The notes: generated by a model not told the origin, from the sequence alone. 64,000 nucleotides of DNA from Priestia endophytica DSM 13796 (GCF_900115845.1 NZ_FOXX01000008.1:62001-126000), one strand, 5' to 3'. Shown: positions 28,854 through 38,174, counted from the stretch's first letter. Program-made: numbers and translations.

Positions 28854-29033
28854 ATGGATGCACAAAGAGCACAAGAAATTTCTAATTCAACGAACATGGC
28901 TAATATAATGTATAATGGAAAAAATGTTTATATTGAACATGTAGATCAAGAAAATGGAACAGCTACAATTCATAATATTGATGAACCAAATAATAAACAA
29001 AGTGTTTCTATATCAGATTTAACAGAACAGTAA
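28854..29033 (+). CDS. sspH: H-type small acid-soluble spore protein
   Basis: 59 residues starting MDAQRAQEISNSTNMANIMY, with NGKNVYIEHVDQENGTATIH in the middle: the SspH family pattern (QRAxEI, MANVxYNGxxVYIxxVD). These are forespore proteins of unclear function, distinct from DNA-coating alpha/beta SASPs. The ATG at 28854 follows AAAGGAGG; an in-frame ATG seven codons earlier lies on that ribosome site and is not the start. Monocistronic with its own terminator. Its presence confirms a spore-former. Confidence 0.9.
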   Translation: MDAQRAQEISNSTNMANIMYNGKNVYIEHVDQENGTATIHNIDEPNNKQSVSISDLTEQ

Positions 29034-29072
29034 TTCAATTAAAAAAGATATATAAGACAGTGTGTTTCTTTT

Positions 29073-29100
29073 AAAAGACTCCATGTTAGGAGTCTTTTTT
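29073..29100 (+). terminator. Terminator of sspH
   Basis: Perfect stem AAAAGACTCC / GGAGTCTTTT with a 6-base loop and T-run. Confidence 0.85.
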
Positions 29101-29156
29101 ATATTAGTATTGATAGATGTTATACTTTCCTAATGTTTTGTCTTAAAGTGGCCGAA

Positions 29157-30290
29157 CTAATTTTTACGTTCCGAATATTCTTCATCAAACCACCATTTGA
29201 ACCCGTCCTCTTCTAGTAAACGATTAGCTTCATCTGGGCCATGGGAACCTGATGAGTATGGATAAAGAGGCAAAAGATTTTCTTCAAAGGCTTCTAGTAT
29301 TGGCTGAATCCATTCCCAAGCTAATTCAACTTCTTTCCAATGAGCAAAGAAGGTGGAATCATTTGTTAAAGCATCGAAGATTAGACGTTCATAAGCTTCA
29401 GGTGCTCCTTTTTGTTCTGCTGCAAATTCCACTCTAACCGGTTCAATTTTTCCATTTTTTAATGAGTTTTTACTATTCAATTGTAAGGCTACATTTTCAT
29501 GTGGGTTAATTTCAATAATTAAGAGATTTGGTTCAACTGTCTCATCTTGATTTTTGTACAGATCTTTTAAGTAGTTTTTGAATTCAATAACAATTCGAGT
29601 TGACTTATCCTTCATTCTTTTTCCAGTCCGAATGTAAAAAGGGACTCCATTCCAAAAGGAATTATCAATCCATAACCGTGCAGCTACAAATGTATCATTT
29701 TGAGAAGAAGAATCAATTTTAGGTTCATCGGTATATTTTACAACTGGTTGACCATGAATTTCACCTGCATCATATTGACCTCGGATAATATGCAGATCTA
29801 CATCTTCTTTCTTTATCGAACGAAGTGACTCCATCACTTTCCTCTTTTCATCACGGATTTCGTGTGAACTAAGTTTTTTAGGAAGATGCATAGCAGTCAT
29901 CATTACAAGTTGTAGCATGTGGTTTTGCACCATATCCCGAATTTCACCTGCTTGGTCATAATAATCAGCTCTTTTTTCTACTCCGACCGTCTCACTTGCT
30001 GTAATCTGAACATTAGCAATATGTTGGTTGTTCCATAATGATTGAAGAATAGGGTTGGCAAATTCTAAAGCCTCCAAGTTTTGAACCATAGATTTTCCAA
30101 GATAATGATCAATTCGATAAATTTCATCTTCTTTGAATGCTTGACTTAATTTCTCATTTAAGTCTTGCGCAGATGTTAAATCATGCCCAAATGGTTTTTC
30201 AATAATAAGACGCTTCCATCCTTTTGTAGAACCTAATCCACTTTCTTTGATGTTTAATGCAATGAGATCGAAAAAATCTGGTTTAAACAA
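29157..30290 (-). pseudogene. zwf: Glucose-6-phosphate dehydrogenase, N-terminally truncated
   Basis: 377 residues matching the C-terminal three quarters of Zwf. The active-site motif RIDHYLGK and the IIEKPFGHDL segment are intact, and the C-terminus is normal. The first roughly 110-120 residues, which hold the NADP-binding G-A-x-G-D-L-A motif, are missing. The homology begins abruptly at FFDLIALNIKESGLGS, directly after the terminator of the upstream namA gene, and the only start is a TTG without a ribosome site. This looks like a deletion joining namA's downstream flank to the zwf body. It should be inactive; a complete copy elsewhere is expected. Confidence 0.88.
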
Positions 30291-30294
30291 GTAG

Positions 30295-30328
30295 CAAAAA
30301 AGGACCTTCGACTGAAGATCCTTTTTCT
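30295..30328 (-). terminator. Terminator downstream of namA
   Basis: On the minus strand GGATCTTC-agtc-GAAGGTCC is followed by T6. It sits between namA and the truncated zwf body, only about 5 bp from the latter. Confidence 0.75.
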
Positions 30329-30418
30329 CCCTACTAAATATTTTATGATTTAATTCTGCTTAGTTACTATTTATCATAATGGCAAGCTTATCTTAAATAG
30401 ATATATTTGAATGGAAGC

Positions 30419-31447
30419 TTAACGTCTAAAACCATCCACGTATTGTTTAGGAATTTCAGTTTCTTTGTTTAATTTTTTCGATGCTTCTAATGCCCAGTAA
30501 GGATTTCTTAACATGCCTCGGCCAACAGCAATAAGGTCTGCTTCCTCATTTCCAATCACTGCGTTAGCAAGTGTTGGTTCGTCTAGTCTTCCTACAGCAA
30601 TAACAGGTACATTAAGTGCTTTTTTAATTTCTCTTGCAAGAGGCACTTGGTATCCCGCGTGTGTTCCAGGACGTCCCCCTGCCCCGATTGGACCTTCTCC
30701 ACCTGAAGAGATATCAAAGATATCAACACCTGCTTCTTGATATTTTTTCGCAAATTCGATGCTTTCTTCGATATCATATCCATCTTCTACATATTCTTTT
30801 GCAGAAATACGCATCATTAATGGCATATCTGCTGGCATTTCCTCTTTAGCTGCGCGAAGAACTTCACGACCAAACTTCGTTAAATCTTGTCCATACTCAT
30901 CGTCACGTTTGTTTGTTAATGGAGAATGGAATTGATGAATTAAGTAGCCATGAGCACCATGAATTTCAATTGCATCAACGCCTGCTTTTATTGCACGTTG
31001 TACCGCTTTACGGAACTTTTCGACCATCTCTTTCACTTCTTCAGTTGAAAGTGCACGAGGTTGTTTATAATTCTCGTCAAAAGCAATGGCAGATGGTGCT
31101 ACAGGAACTTCTGCATCTTCTGCTTTACGTCCTGCGTGGGCAATTTGAATACCTACTTTTGCTCCATATTGGTGACAAGCATCTACAATGCGTTTGATTG
31201 CTGGAATTTGATCATCAGACCATAAACCTAAGTCGTAATCTGAAATTCGTCCGTCTGCTTCTACATCTGTCATTTCAATTATAATAAATCCAGCTCCACC
31301 AATTGCCCGACTTACATAATGTTGATAGTGGAAGTCTGTCGCAATTCCGTCTTTCGCCTCTACTGAATATTGGCACATTGGAGGCATGACAATACGGTTT
31401 TTCATCTCCAGCCCTTTTAGTGTATAAGGTGTAAATAAATCGTTCAT
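30419..31447 (-). CDS. namA: NADPH dehydrogenase NamA (YqjM-type old yellow enzyme)
   Basis: 342 residues, FMN TIM barrel. MPPMCQYS near residue 25 carries the redox-tuning Cys and Tyr specific to the YqjM class. HGAHGYLIHQFHSPLTNKR holds the two substrate-binding His and the FMN region, and the C-terminus has GRGMLRNPYWAL. It reduces activated C=C bonds (enones, xenobiotics) using NADPH and responds to electrophile stress. Alone on the minus strand with its own terminator. Two copies of a 16-bp palindromic repeat lie upstream and may be operators for the nearby MarR protein. Confidence 0.92.
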   Translation of the reverse strand: MNDLFTPYTLKGLEMKNRIVMPPMCQYSVEAKDGIATDFHYQHYVSRAIGGAGFIIIEMTDVEADGRISDYDLGLWSDDQIPAIKRIVDACHQYGAKVGIQIAHAGRKAEDAEVPVAPSAIAFDENYKQPRALSTEEVKEMVEKFRKAVQRAIKAGVDAIEIHGAHGYLIHQFHSPLTNKRDDEYGQDLTKFGREVLRAAKEEMPADMPLMMRISAKEYVEDGYDIEESIEFAKKYQEAGVDIFDISSGGEGPIGAGGRPGTHAGYQVPLAREIKKALNVPVIAVGRLDEPTLANAVIGNEEADLIAVGRGMLRNPYWALEASKKLNKETEIPKQYVDGFRR

Positions 31448-31578
31448 TTTAAAAACTCCTTTATTATTTTTTTATGCTTTAATGAACACCCAAAACCAAT
31501 GGAAAGTGAAAAATCTTTTCCCCTTCTGTCATCAGCGCTCATCTTTTGAACTATTTATCGTTCACACATATTTTTAAT

Positions 31579-31594
31579 ATGCATGCGCACGCAT
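31579..31594. repeat. 16-bp near-palindrome, copy 1
   Basis: ATGCATGCGCACGCAT, palindromic except for one base pair, 131 bp upstream of namA; identical to the copy at 31713. Candidate operator. Confidence 0.7.
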
Positions 31595-31712
31595 TCAAAT
31601 TACCATCTCTATCATGCATCTATCAAATAATATTTCTTATATTTCATCATTCACTGTAGTTCAAAGACTAATCTATATAAATACCGCTAAGTTTAAGAGT
31701 GATGAACTCAAC

Positions 31713-31728
31713 ATGCATGCGCACGCAT
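31713..31728. repeat. 16-bp near-palindrome, copy 2
   Basis: Identical to the copy at 31579 and 134 bp from it, about 13 helical turns. Unusually GC-rich for this region. Candidate operator. Confidence 0.7.
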
Positions 31729-31924
31729 ATAATTTACCATCTTATTTTTCTTCTGTCAAACGTTCATTTTGCATACACTTTATTAGAAATTCATGTATCA
31801 CTATAACGATTGAGCTACTTTATAAAAATTAAGAATTTTCGCTCAATATAAAGTAAAATGGGTAGTAGATAGAATCAAGAACACCCTCATATTTATTTCT
31901 ATCCTCTTATACCCATATCCTTTA

Positions 31925-32356
31925 TTATTGAAACTTGTTTAGGAACGATTGCCACTCACTTTGAATTTTTCCTTCTGCTAAGGTGGATTGAAGAATTTCT
32001 TCAAAAGTAGCTAAAGCTTTGTTTAATTTTTCTTCCCCTAAGGGTGTTAACCGAGTGTAAATACCTCGACGGTCATCTTCACATAAGTGTCTCTCTAATG
32101 CTCCACAGCTGTTTGCTTCCATTCTTCCAACTAACCTTGAAATCGCACTTTGACTCAATCCAACCATCTCTTGCAACTGCTGCAATCTTAATTGCTTATC
32201 ATCCGTTTGTGATAGAAAATAAAGAACATAAAACTCTTTTAATGATAAACTGTATTTCTCCTCTAGCGCACGTTCTAATGTATTTGCAATGTTTGTTTGT
32301 ACATTAATGATGGATAGCCAATTATCTAGAAGATCATGTCTTTGATTGCCCTCCAT
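31925..32356 (-). CDS. MarR-family transcriptional regulator
   Basis: 143 residues. Winged helix with the segments LRLQQLQEMVGLSQSAISRL (recognition helix) and CEDDRRGIYTRLTPLGEEKL (wing, with the family D-x-R pair), flanked by dimerisation helices. ATG preceded by AGGAGGGG. It lies upstream of and co-oriented with namA, about 480 bp away; MarR proteins often control adjacent oxidoreductase genes in response to electrophiles or phenolics. The internal CG(A)LERHLCED Cys residues could sense oxidation, which is speculative. Confidence 0.88.
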   Translation of the reverse strand: MEGNQRHDLLDNWLSIINVQTNIANTLERALEEKYSLSLKEFYVLYFLSQTDDKQLRLQQLQEMVGLSQSAISRLVGRMEANSCGALERHLCEDDRRGIYTRLTPLGEEKLNKALATFEEILQSTLAEGKIQSEWQSFLNKFQ

Positions 32357-32725
32357 ACAAACCCCTCCTGTTTTATCTAAATCATTTGTTAACTCATTGA
32401 ACTACATAATAGTTACTATAATAGCACATAATCTACACCCATTATTAATAATTTATTTTACTAAGTCAAATTTATGGAAATAATCGAGAGCTACTAATAT
32501 GATAACGTTTAATTTATTAAAATATGCTGTCTTCCCTAGATATACATTTTCGTATGAAGATAATAATACCTTTAGCCTTATGCCTAACCGATATTCATCT
32601 CCCTCCTACTCATTGGGCTACGCCCTTCACATTCCTTGAGATGGGAGTCCTCTGTGAGAAAATGATAAAAGCCGATTCCCCTGTTAAGGAATCGGCTTTT
32701 TAAGAAAGGATCACCTATAGAAGAC
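32357..32725. other. Intergenic stretch between OYE gene and marR-type gene
   Basis: No gene seen. Apart from the terminator at 32667-32701 there is nothing recognisable. Confidence 0.5.
32667..32701 (-). terminator. Terminator of the second old-yellow-enzyme gene
   Basis: Perfect stem AAAAGCCGATTCC / GGAATCGGCTTTT, 8-base loop, T-run on both sides. Confidence 0.88.
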
Positions 32726-33820
32726 CTATACTTCAAATTCTTTAATTTTTGCATTAGGTCTTAAAATTTCTTCTTGATAAAACTCTCTTAGTTGTTCGCC
32801 ATTTCTTACTTTTTGAACCCAATCATGATTAGCAAGTGCACCTTTTCCTAATGTAATAACATCTGCTTCTCCTCTTTCTACCATTTCACTCGCTGCTAAA
32901 GGATCTTCTAGATGACCATTTGCAATCACTGGAATGCCTCCATATTTCTTTGCCAAAGCGGCAAGAGATAAACCGCTAGTATCAAAAGCTGGTTGCTGTG
33001 CATGGTGCTCTGTAACATGGATATAATCTAAGCCAGATTTCCCTAATTGTTCAAAGATAATTTTAGCATCCTTCTCTTTTCCGGCCCATTTATGTTTATA
33101 ATCATTGACTTTACTTTGTGAAATTCTAATGCCTACCGTAAAGTTTGGTCCTACCTCTTCCCTTACCGCTTTTGCTATTTCCACTAACAAACGAACTCGA
33201 TTTTCTGTAGATCCTCCATACTCGTCCTTACGGTGATTCGTATAATCAGTTAGAAAGGCATCTAATAAATAACCATTTGCTCCATGAATTTCTACTCCAT
33301 CAAAACCAACGGACTGAGCACGTTTGGCTGAATGAACAAATCCGTTTATTACTTCTTTAAGCTCTTCTTTTGTTGCTTCTTTCGGAAGAGGAAACGGCCC
33401 TTTTCCTCCATAAAATTCAAGTTGTTCTCCTTTAGGCTGGACAGCAGACGGAGCAATTGTCCCTTCAATAAAACGATTTCCTTGTGAAAGCGGTCCTGTG
33501 TGTTCTAACTGCATGAAAATTTTTGCTCCTGCTTCATGAACAGAGTCAACGAGTTGTTTCCATGTTTTTGCTTGTTCTTCATCGATCATACCAGGCTGGT
33601 GAAAATAGCACTGACTGTATTGATGATCTGTATACGTTCCTTCCGTAATAATGAGACCAAATCCTCCCTTTGCAAAAGAAGTATAGTAAGAAATCATTTT
33701 ATCTGTTACTAATCCCTTTGCAGTAGCGCTTGTACGAGTCATCGGGGCCACTCCAACCCGATTATCTAACAGAGTATTCCCTAATGTAACACCCTCAAAT
33801 AGTTTTTTTATATTTGTCAT
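32726..33820 (-). CDS. NADH:flavin oxidoreductase, old-yellow-enzyme family
   Basis: 364 residues, FMN TIM barrel. N-terminal NRVGVAPMTRTSA, substrate motif EIHGANGYLLDAFLTDYTNHR, and C-terminal ITLGKGALANHDWV. The NamA-type Cys is replaced by Thr in APMTRT, placing it in a different OYE class from the neighbouring namA, closer to xenobiotic reductases and 2,4-dienoyl-CoA-reductase-like flavoproteins. Divergent from a LysR gene with an inverted repeat between them, so probably controlled by it. Substrate unknown. Confidence 0.87.
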   Translation of the reverse strand: MTNIKKLFEGVTLGNTLLDNRVGVAPMTRTSATAKGLVTDKMISYYTSFAKGGFGLIITEGTYTDHQYSQCYFHQPGMIDEEQAKTWKQLVDSVHEAGAKIFMQLEHTGPLSQGNRFIEGTIAPSAVQPKGEQLEFYGGKGPFPLPKEATKEELKEVINGFVHSAKRAQSVGFDGVEIHGANGYLLDAFLTDYTNHRKDEYGGSTENRVRLLVEIAKAVREEVGPNFTVGIRISQSKVNDYKHKWAGKEKDAKIIFEQLGKSGLDYIHVTEHHAQQPAFDTSGLSLAALAKKYGGIPVIANGHLEDPLAASEMVERGEADVITLGKGALANHDWVQKVRNGEQLREFYQEEILRPNAKIKEFEV

Positions 33821-33864
33821 AGCTAAAACTCCCTCTTCTAATTTATCTATTTCTTCAGACTAAA

Positions 33865-33886
33865 AACTTCATCAACTAGTGAAGTT
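33865..33886. promoter_or_regulatory. Inverted repeat in LysR/OYE divergent region
   Basis: AACTTCA-tcaactag-TGAAGTT, a T-N11-A-type LysR-box-like palindrome centred in the 164-bp gap. A second shorter repeat (CGTTCA ... TGAACG) lies nearer the LysR start. Confidence 0.55.
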
Positions 33887-33984
33887 AAATACAATTATAT
33901 TGTAATGAACCCAATGAATTTAGTAAAATAGATATAAATGAATAAAACGTTCAGTAAAATTGAACGAAGAAGGAGTTAGAGGCT

Positions 33985-34848
33985 ATGGAGCTTCGGCAGC
34001 TTGTCACATTTAAAACAATTGTAGAGAAAGAAGGGTTCAAAAAAGCAGCTGATGAACTTGGCTATGCTCAATCATCTGTTACAAATCATATTAAAGAGTT
34101 AGAAGCAGAGCTTGACCAACCTTTATTCGATCGTTTAGGGAAACGGGTAGTTCTTACTGCTTTCGGTAAACAGTTCTTTCCATATGCAATCAAAATTATT
34201 AATCTTTATACAGAAATCAAAGAACGAGCTCACCAAAACCATGAACCTATAGGAGATTTAACGATTGGAGCAACAGAAGCTATCACAACATGTCGCTTAC
34301 CACAAATATTGCTCCAATATAGCAAAAAATATCCCAAGGTGAATCTGTCCATCAAGTCTGTTGATCATCGAAATATTACGTCGGAACTTCAACAAGGGAA
34401 TATTGATATAGCACTAGTATTAGAAAAAGATGATTGGACTGCAAAGGATTTATATTTTGAAAAAATTAAGAGGGAACCAATGATGTTACTTACTCCTTTA
34501 AAAAACAAAGGAAACAGGAAAACCGTTCTATATACAGAGCGAACGTGCGCTTACAAAAGAATTTTTGATGATTATATCGAAGATCATCATATCGAAGTGG
34601 ACAATAGCGTTGATTTCGCCAGTGTAGAGACGATTAAACAATGTGTTATTAGTGGGCTTGGTACTTCATTGTTGCCTTATTTTACAGTCAAAAAAGAGCT
34701 TCAAGATGGGCTATTAAATGGAAAGATAATTCAAGGTGAACAGTACGGTGTTTCTACATTTATTGCTTATCATAAAGATAAATGGGTGTCTCCAGCGATG
34801 GAAAGTATCATTTTTTTAATTCACGACTATGCTAAAAGTTGGGATTAG
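33985..34848 (+). CDS. LysR-family transcriptional regulator
   Basis: 287 residues. N-terminal helix-turn-helix (FKKAADELGYAQSSVTNHIK, then ELEAELDQPLFDRLGKRV) and a C-terminal periplasmic-binding-like effector domain containing LTIGATEAITTCRLP. Divergent from the OYE gene, the classic arrangement for a LysR activator and its target. AAGGAG precedes the ATG. The inducer is unknown. Confidence 0.88.
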   Translation: MELRQLVTFKTIVEKEGFKKAADELGYAQSSVTNHIKELEAELDQPLFDRLGKRVVLTAFGKQFFPYAIKIINLYTEIKERAHQNHEPIGDLTIGATEAITTCRLPQILLQYSKKYPKVNLSIKSVDHRNITSELQQGNIDIALVLEKDDWTAKDLYFEKIKREPMMLLTPLKNKGNRKTVLYTERTCAYKRIFDDYIEDHHIEVDNSVDFASVETIKQCVISGLGTSLLPYFTVKKELQDGLLNGKIIQGEQYGVSTFIAYHKDKWVSPAMESIIFLIHDYAKSWD

Positions 34849-34897
34849 GCGTGCAGTTATATATTTCTTCTTGAAATTAATGACTGACGATTTATGC

Positions 34898-34940
34898 AAA
34901 AACCATCCTCAGATGGAGTAAAATTACGAGGATGGTTTTT
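34898..34940 (+). terminator. Terminator of the LysR gene
   Basis: Perfect stem AAAAACCATCCTC / GAGGATGGTTTTT with 17-base loop. Confidence 0.85.
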
Positions 34941-35096
34941 AACTATTTATATTTTTTATTCTTTAAAAATTTTATTCTTTTTTAACTTTTTTACATCAAC
35001 TTAGTTAACATAATAATTTTATAATAAACTTATCTACCATGGACTTTTTATTATTCATTAGATCCTTATCCTCATTATTTCCAAAATCTACTTTAC

Positions 35097-36194
35097 TTAC
35101 ATTCTCCACCAAACTGAAGATGAATGTGATATCTCTCCTGTTAATTCAACAGTTTCTCCAATCTGAGGAACTACCATATTCACATCTGCTTTTTGTGCCT
35201 CCATTAAGGCTCTTTCTACAGGTTCTGTCCAAGGATGAAAAGCAAGCGTAAAAGCTCCCCAATGGATTAACATCATCCGCTTTCCACCAACATCGATATT
35301 AGCTTGCACAGATTCTTCAGGCTTCATATGAATGTCAGACCAGCGTCGATCATATTGGCCACCTTCCATTAAGGTCATATCAAAAGGTCCATATTTTTTT
35401 CCTATTTCTTTAAAATGTTCATCATATCCCCCGTCTCCGCTCGTATAAAAACGCGTTTTTTGTCCAAGAACGACCCACCCTCCCCATAGAGTCGTATTTC
35501 GATTAAAAACTCCTCTTCCAGAAAAGTGTTTTGATGGTGTTAGCGCTACTGTTAAGCCGTGAAACTCCCTTTCCTCCCACCAGTTCAGTTCAGTGATTTT
35601 TTCTTTGGCAATCCCCCATCGAAGGAGGTGGGGACTAACACCGAGAGGAACAAAGAAATGTTCCACTTTATTCTTTAACTTTCGGATTGACGGATAATCA
35701 AGGTGGTCGTAATGATCATGAGTAAGAAGGACAGCATCAATACGAGGTAATCGATCAATAATTGTTAATGTATCTTGGCTATAACGTTTACTTCCTACGA
35801 ACGAAACTGGTGAAGCCACAAAGCCTAGCATCGGATCAACGAGCATCTTCTTCCCATCGATACTAAGTAAAAAGGCAGAGTGACCAAACCAAGTTAAACT
35901 ATCTTTTTCACTGTTGACTTTATCCCAATCAATTTCAAGAATAGGAAGGTTTTGATTTGGTTTTCGCTCTCCTCTATTCCTAAAAGAATCTTTAAGCATA
36001 GAGAACATATCAGCGACACCCATATTCTCATTCGTTGGTACTAAATTCACGAATCTCCCATTTTTATAATTATTGAGGCTACTATAATTCTCCTTTTGTT
36101 CTTTCTTTACACTTCCTCCAAATACAGGATGAAAGTTGATAAATGATACAATGGCCAGACATAATACAAGTAAAACAGCGATTAAATATATCAT
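35097..36194 (-). CDS. Membrane-anchored metallo-beta-lactamase-fold hydrolase (NAPE-PLD-like)
   Basis: About 365 residues. The N-terminus (IYLIAVLLVLCLAIVSF) is an uncleaved signal anchor, so the enzyme faces outward. The metal motif is LTHDHYDHLDY, with further ligands in the SGDGGYDEHF and LIHWGAFTLAFHPW regions. The whole resembles the UlaG/NAPE-PLD-like group (MBL-fold lipid or phosphodiester hydrolases). ATG 36194 is preferred over the adjacent GTG. Single gene with terminator-like hairpin behind the neighbouring region; substrate unknown. Confidence 0.82.
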   Translation of the reverse strand: MIYLIAVLLVLCLAIVSFINFHPVFGGSVKKEQKENYSSLNNYKNGRFVNLVPTNENMGVADMFSMLKDSFRNRGERKPNQNLPILEIDWDKVNSEKDSLTWFGHSAFLLSIDGKKMLVDPMLGFVASPVSFVGSKRYSQDTLTIIDRLPRIDAVLLTHDHYDHLDYPSIRKLKNKVEHFFVPLGVSPHLLRWGIAKEKITELNWWEEREFHGLTVALTPSKHFSGRGVFNRNTTLWGGWVVLGQKTRFYTSGDGGYDEHFKEIGKKYGPFDMTLMEGGQYDRRWSDIHMKPEESVQANIDVGGKRMMLIHWGAFTLAFHPWTEPVERALMEAQKADVNMVVPQIGETVELTGEISHSSSVWWRM

Positions 36195-36291
36195 CACTAG
36201 TTCCCCATTCCTTTCAACTTTAGCTATGTATTTTTTGAAGATGTCTCTTGCTTCTATTAGTATACTCTTACTCTTGTAAATTCAGAAAATA

Positions 36292-36332
36292 AAAAAGCCT
36301 AACAACCATCATAAAGTGGTGTTAGACTTTTT
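36292..36332. terminator. Hairpin with T-run in both directions
   Basis: AAAAAGcCTAACaACCA pairs with TGGTGTTAGaCTTTTT with small imperfections. It stands between the MBL gene's 5' side and the truncated araC-like gene, so it presumably terminated a lost plus-strand transcript. Confidence 0.5.
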
Positions 36333-36492
36333 ATTTCTATACTCTCCATTTAGTTAAATGAAATTTCTGATTTTTAAACTTATTAATTCTCATTTTATTT
36401 AAAGCGCTTACAAGTATAACTATTAATTTCTGATGTTCTTACATACTCTTAAAATTACGCTCAATCTGTTCTAATGATAACCCTCTTGTTAA

Positions 36493-37035
36493 TGGTTTCA
36501 TTTCTCAGGTATATCTAGTGAGCATTATTTTAATTTACTCTTTGAAAAAAGCGGCTGTATTTTTTCAGTTAAAAACAATTTTGTGATTCCAGAATGCATA
36601 AGTCAAATTGTCCGCATGGCGGAAAAAGCAAATATTAATGAACATTTAATCTCTATGAATATTCATAAAATCATGTATGAATTGAATGAAGTCACACACG
36701 AAACAACGGATATCCAAGAAAGAGTGATTAAACATGCTATTTCCTATATCGAAAATCATTTTACAAAAGAAATTAACTTAAAAGAGTTAGCTCAGTATGT
36801 TCATTTAACTCCTTTCCACTTTTCACGTGTATTTAAAAAGCACACTGGATTCTCACCATATGAGTACATTATCAACTTCCGAATCAATTATGCTAAAAAG
36901 TTACTTCAAAACACAAACACATCTATTAAAGAAATTTCGATTGAATCCGGATTTAATAGCGACACTCACTTTATGACAACATTTAAAAAACATACAAACT
37001 TAACTCCAAAACAGTTTAGAGAAATTCAATTTTAG
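36493..37035 (+). pseudogene. AraC-family regulator, N-terminally truncated
   Basis: The C-terminal AraC DNA-binding domain is intact: two helix-turn-helix units, INLKELAQYVHLTPFHFSRV and TSIKEISIESGFNSDTHFMT, followed by FKKHTNLTPKQFR. Upstream of the apparent GTG start (36583) the same frame continues to code protein-like sequence back to a stop at 36490 (WFHFSGISSEHYFNLLFEKS), the end of the usual cupin sensor domain. The rest of that domain is gone and no ribosome site precedes the GTG. This is a decayed regulator that lost its sensor; a free DNA-binding fragment could still be made only from the GTG. Confidence 0.8.
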
Positions 37036-37088
37036 ATACTCTGTATAAAAACACACTGGATAAAGCTCTTATTTACATCTCTATAAAG

Positions 37089-37125
37089 AAAAAAGCAACT
37101 TGCTTCTATAGCAAGTTGCTTTTTT
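37089..37125. terminator. Bidirectional terminator (iseA / araC-like)
   Basis: Perfect stem AAAAAAGCAACTTGC / GCAAGTTGCTTTTTT, 7-base loop, between convergent genes. Confidence 0.9.
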
Positions 37126-37130
37126 CTACT

Positions 37131-37661
37131 TTATTGAACTGCATCAAATTTATTTACTTTCCATTGTGTTCCCGCTTTGTAGAATGTTACAGTACGTTTT
37201 ACAGTTGCTCCATCAACAGTTGGAACTGTAAACTCATAAGAACGAACTGTGGATGTTTGATAAACAAGTTTTGCTTTCGCTTTTGTCCACTCTAGCATGC
37301 TGAATCCGTCGCCAACTGGATGAGCAAGTTTGCCATTGTATGTGATGTAGCTGTATTTTGTTAATCCCTTTTCAACTGCGTTATTTGTAAATGTTTCAGA
37401 TAAGTAGTTTGTTAATTCTGCTTTAGTATCAAATTCTGGGCAAAGGTATGTGTACGGTGTTCCTTTATAGTTAAATGTGCCTTGTGTACATGGTGTTTTT
37501 TTATAACCGTGTAGGGCATTCCAGAAATGATCGCTGGCACTAGCTGCGATTTTAATCGCATTTGCATTTGTTAAGGTTTGAGAATTTGTCTGTGCTGTGG
37601 CTCCTGTGCTTAGAGCAAAAAATATTGCGATTGATGATAATACTAGTCCAATTTTCTTCAT
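37131..37661 (-). CDS. iseA: Secreted DL-endopeptidase inhibitor IseA family
   Basis: About 176 residues from ATG 37661, which follows GAGGAG; the longer frame upstream is not needed. It begins MKKIGLVLSSIAIFFALSTG with a signal peptide likely cut after ATAQ. The mature protein contains SASDHFWNALHGYKK, two Cys (CTQGTFNY, YLCPEFD) that could form a disulfide, and the C-terminal TFYKAGTQWKVNKFD, as in Bacillus IseA/YoeB. IseA binds the active site of NlpC/P60 D,L-endopeptidases in the wall and limits autolysis. Monocistronic. Confidence 0.85.
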   Translation of the reverse strand: MKKIGLVLSSIAIFFALSTGATAQTNSQTLTNANAIKIAASASDHFWNALHGYKKTPCTQGTFNYKGTPYTYLCPEFDTKAELTNYLSETFTNNAVEKGLTKYSYITYNGKLAHPVGDGFSMLEWTKAKAKLVYQTSTVRSYEFTVPTVDGATVKRTVTFYKAGTQWKVNKFDAVQ

Positions 37662-38174
37662 TTCTAAATCACTCCTCAATTTTAAATTCATATCTTTATG
37701 TAACGTAAATTTGTTTTGCATTACTTTTGTTACATTTATATTACAACAAATTTTAAAAAAAGAAAAGGATTTTCTCTCTTTTTATGAAATTTATTTACTA
37801 TTTCTCTATTTATTCCGTATTAAGAGAGTGTTTTTTATTAAAATTAAAAATAAAGCGGTTTTTATATGACAAAATTATTACAATAAAGACATTTTACGAC
37901 TTATTTTTTATTTACCCTTTTCTTTAGAAAAAAAACTAATAAAAACGACTCTCGTTTATTTTCTAAAAAAAGTTTAGTAAAGGTTCTTAGTCTATTCTTA
38001 CTCTGATGTGGTATTCCTTCTTCTTTCTTTTCTTTATTTAAAATTCTGGAACCTTCCTTATAAAAAGAGAGTTATATCTATTGGTAACGCTTACAAATCC
38101 CTTTTCCCACCTTTTTCTATTTCAAAACCCCCTAGCCTTCATGTTTACAACATAAAACGCATTTTTGATTCATT
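37662..38174. other. AT-rich intergenic stretch with cre site
   Basis: No gene seen. A perfect match to the CcpA consensus TGWAARCGYTWNCW lies on the minus strand at 38082-38095 (TGTAAGCGTTACCA). It is more than 400 bp upstream of iseA and not obviously attached to a promoter. Confidence 0.5.
38082..38095 (-). promoter_or_regulatory. cre (CcpA) site, perfect consensus
   Basis: TGTAAGCGTTACCA on the minus strand. Possibly controls the small ORF at 38175 or is a leftover of a lost promoter. Confidence 0.5.

Larger units (their letters stand above)
31448..31924. other. Intergenic stretch with duplicated palindrome
   Basis: No gene. Holds two copies of ATGCATGCGCACGCAT (31579-31594, 31713-31728), each followed by a near-identical AATT(T)ACCATCT tail. 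The remainder is AT-rich without other features. Confidence 0.6.

Noticed and set aside
31579-31728. CRISPR or repeat array
   Set aside because: Only two copies, 134 bp apart, with non-uniform flanks; no cas genes.
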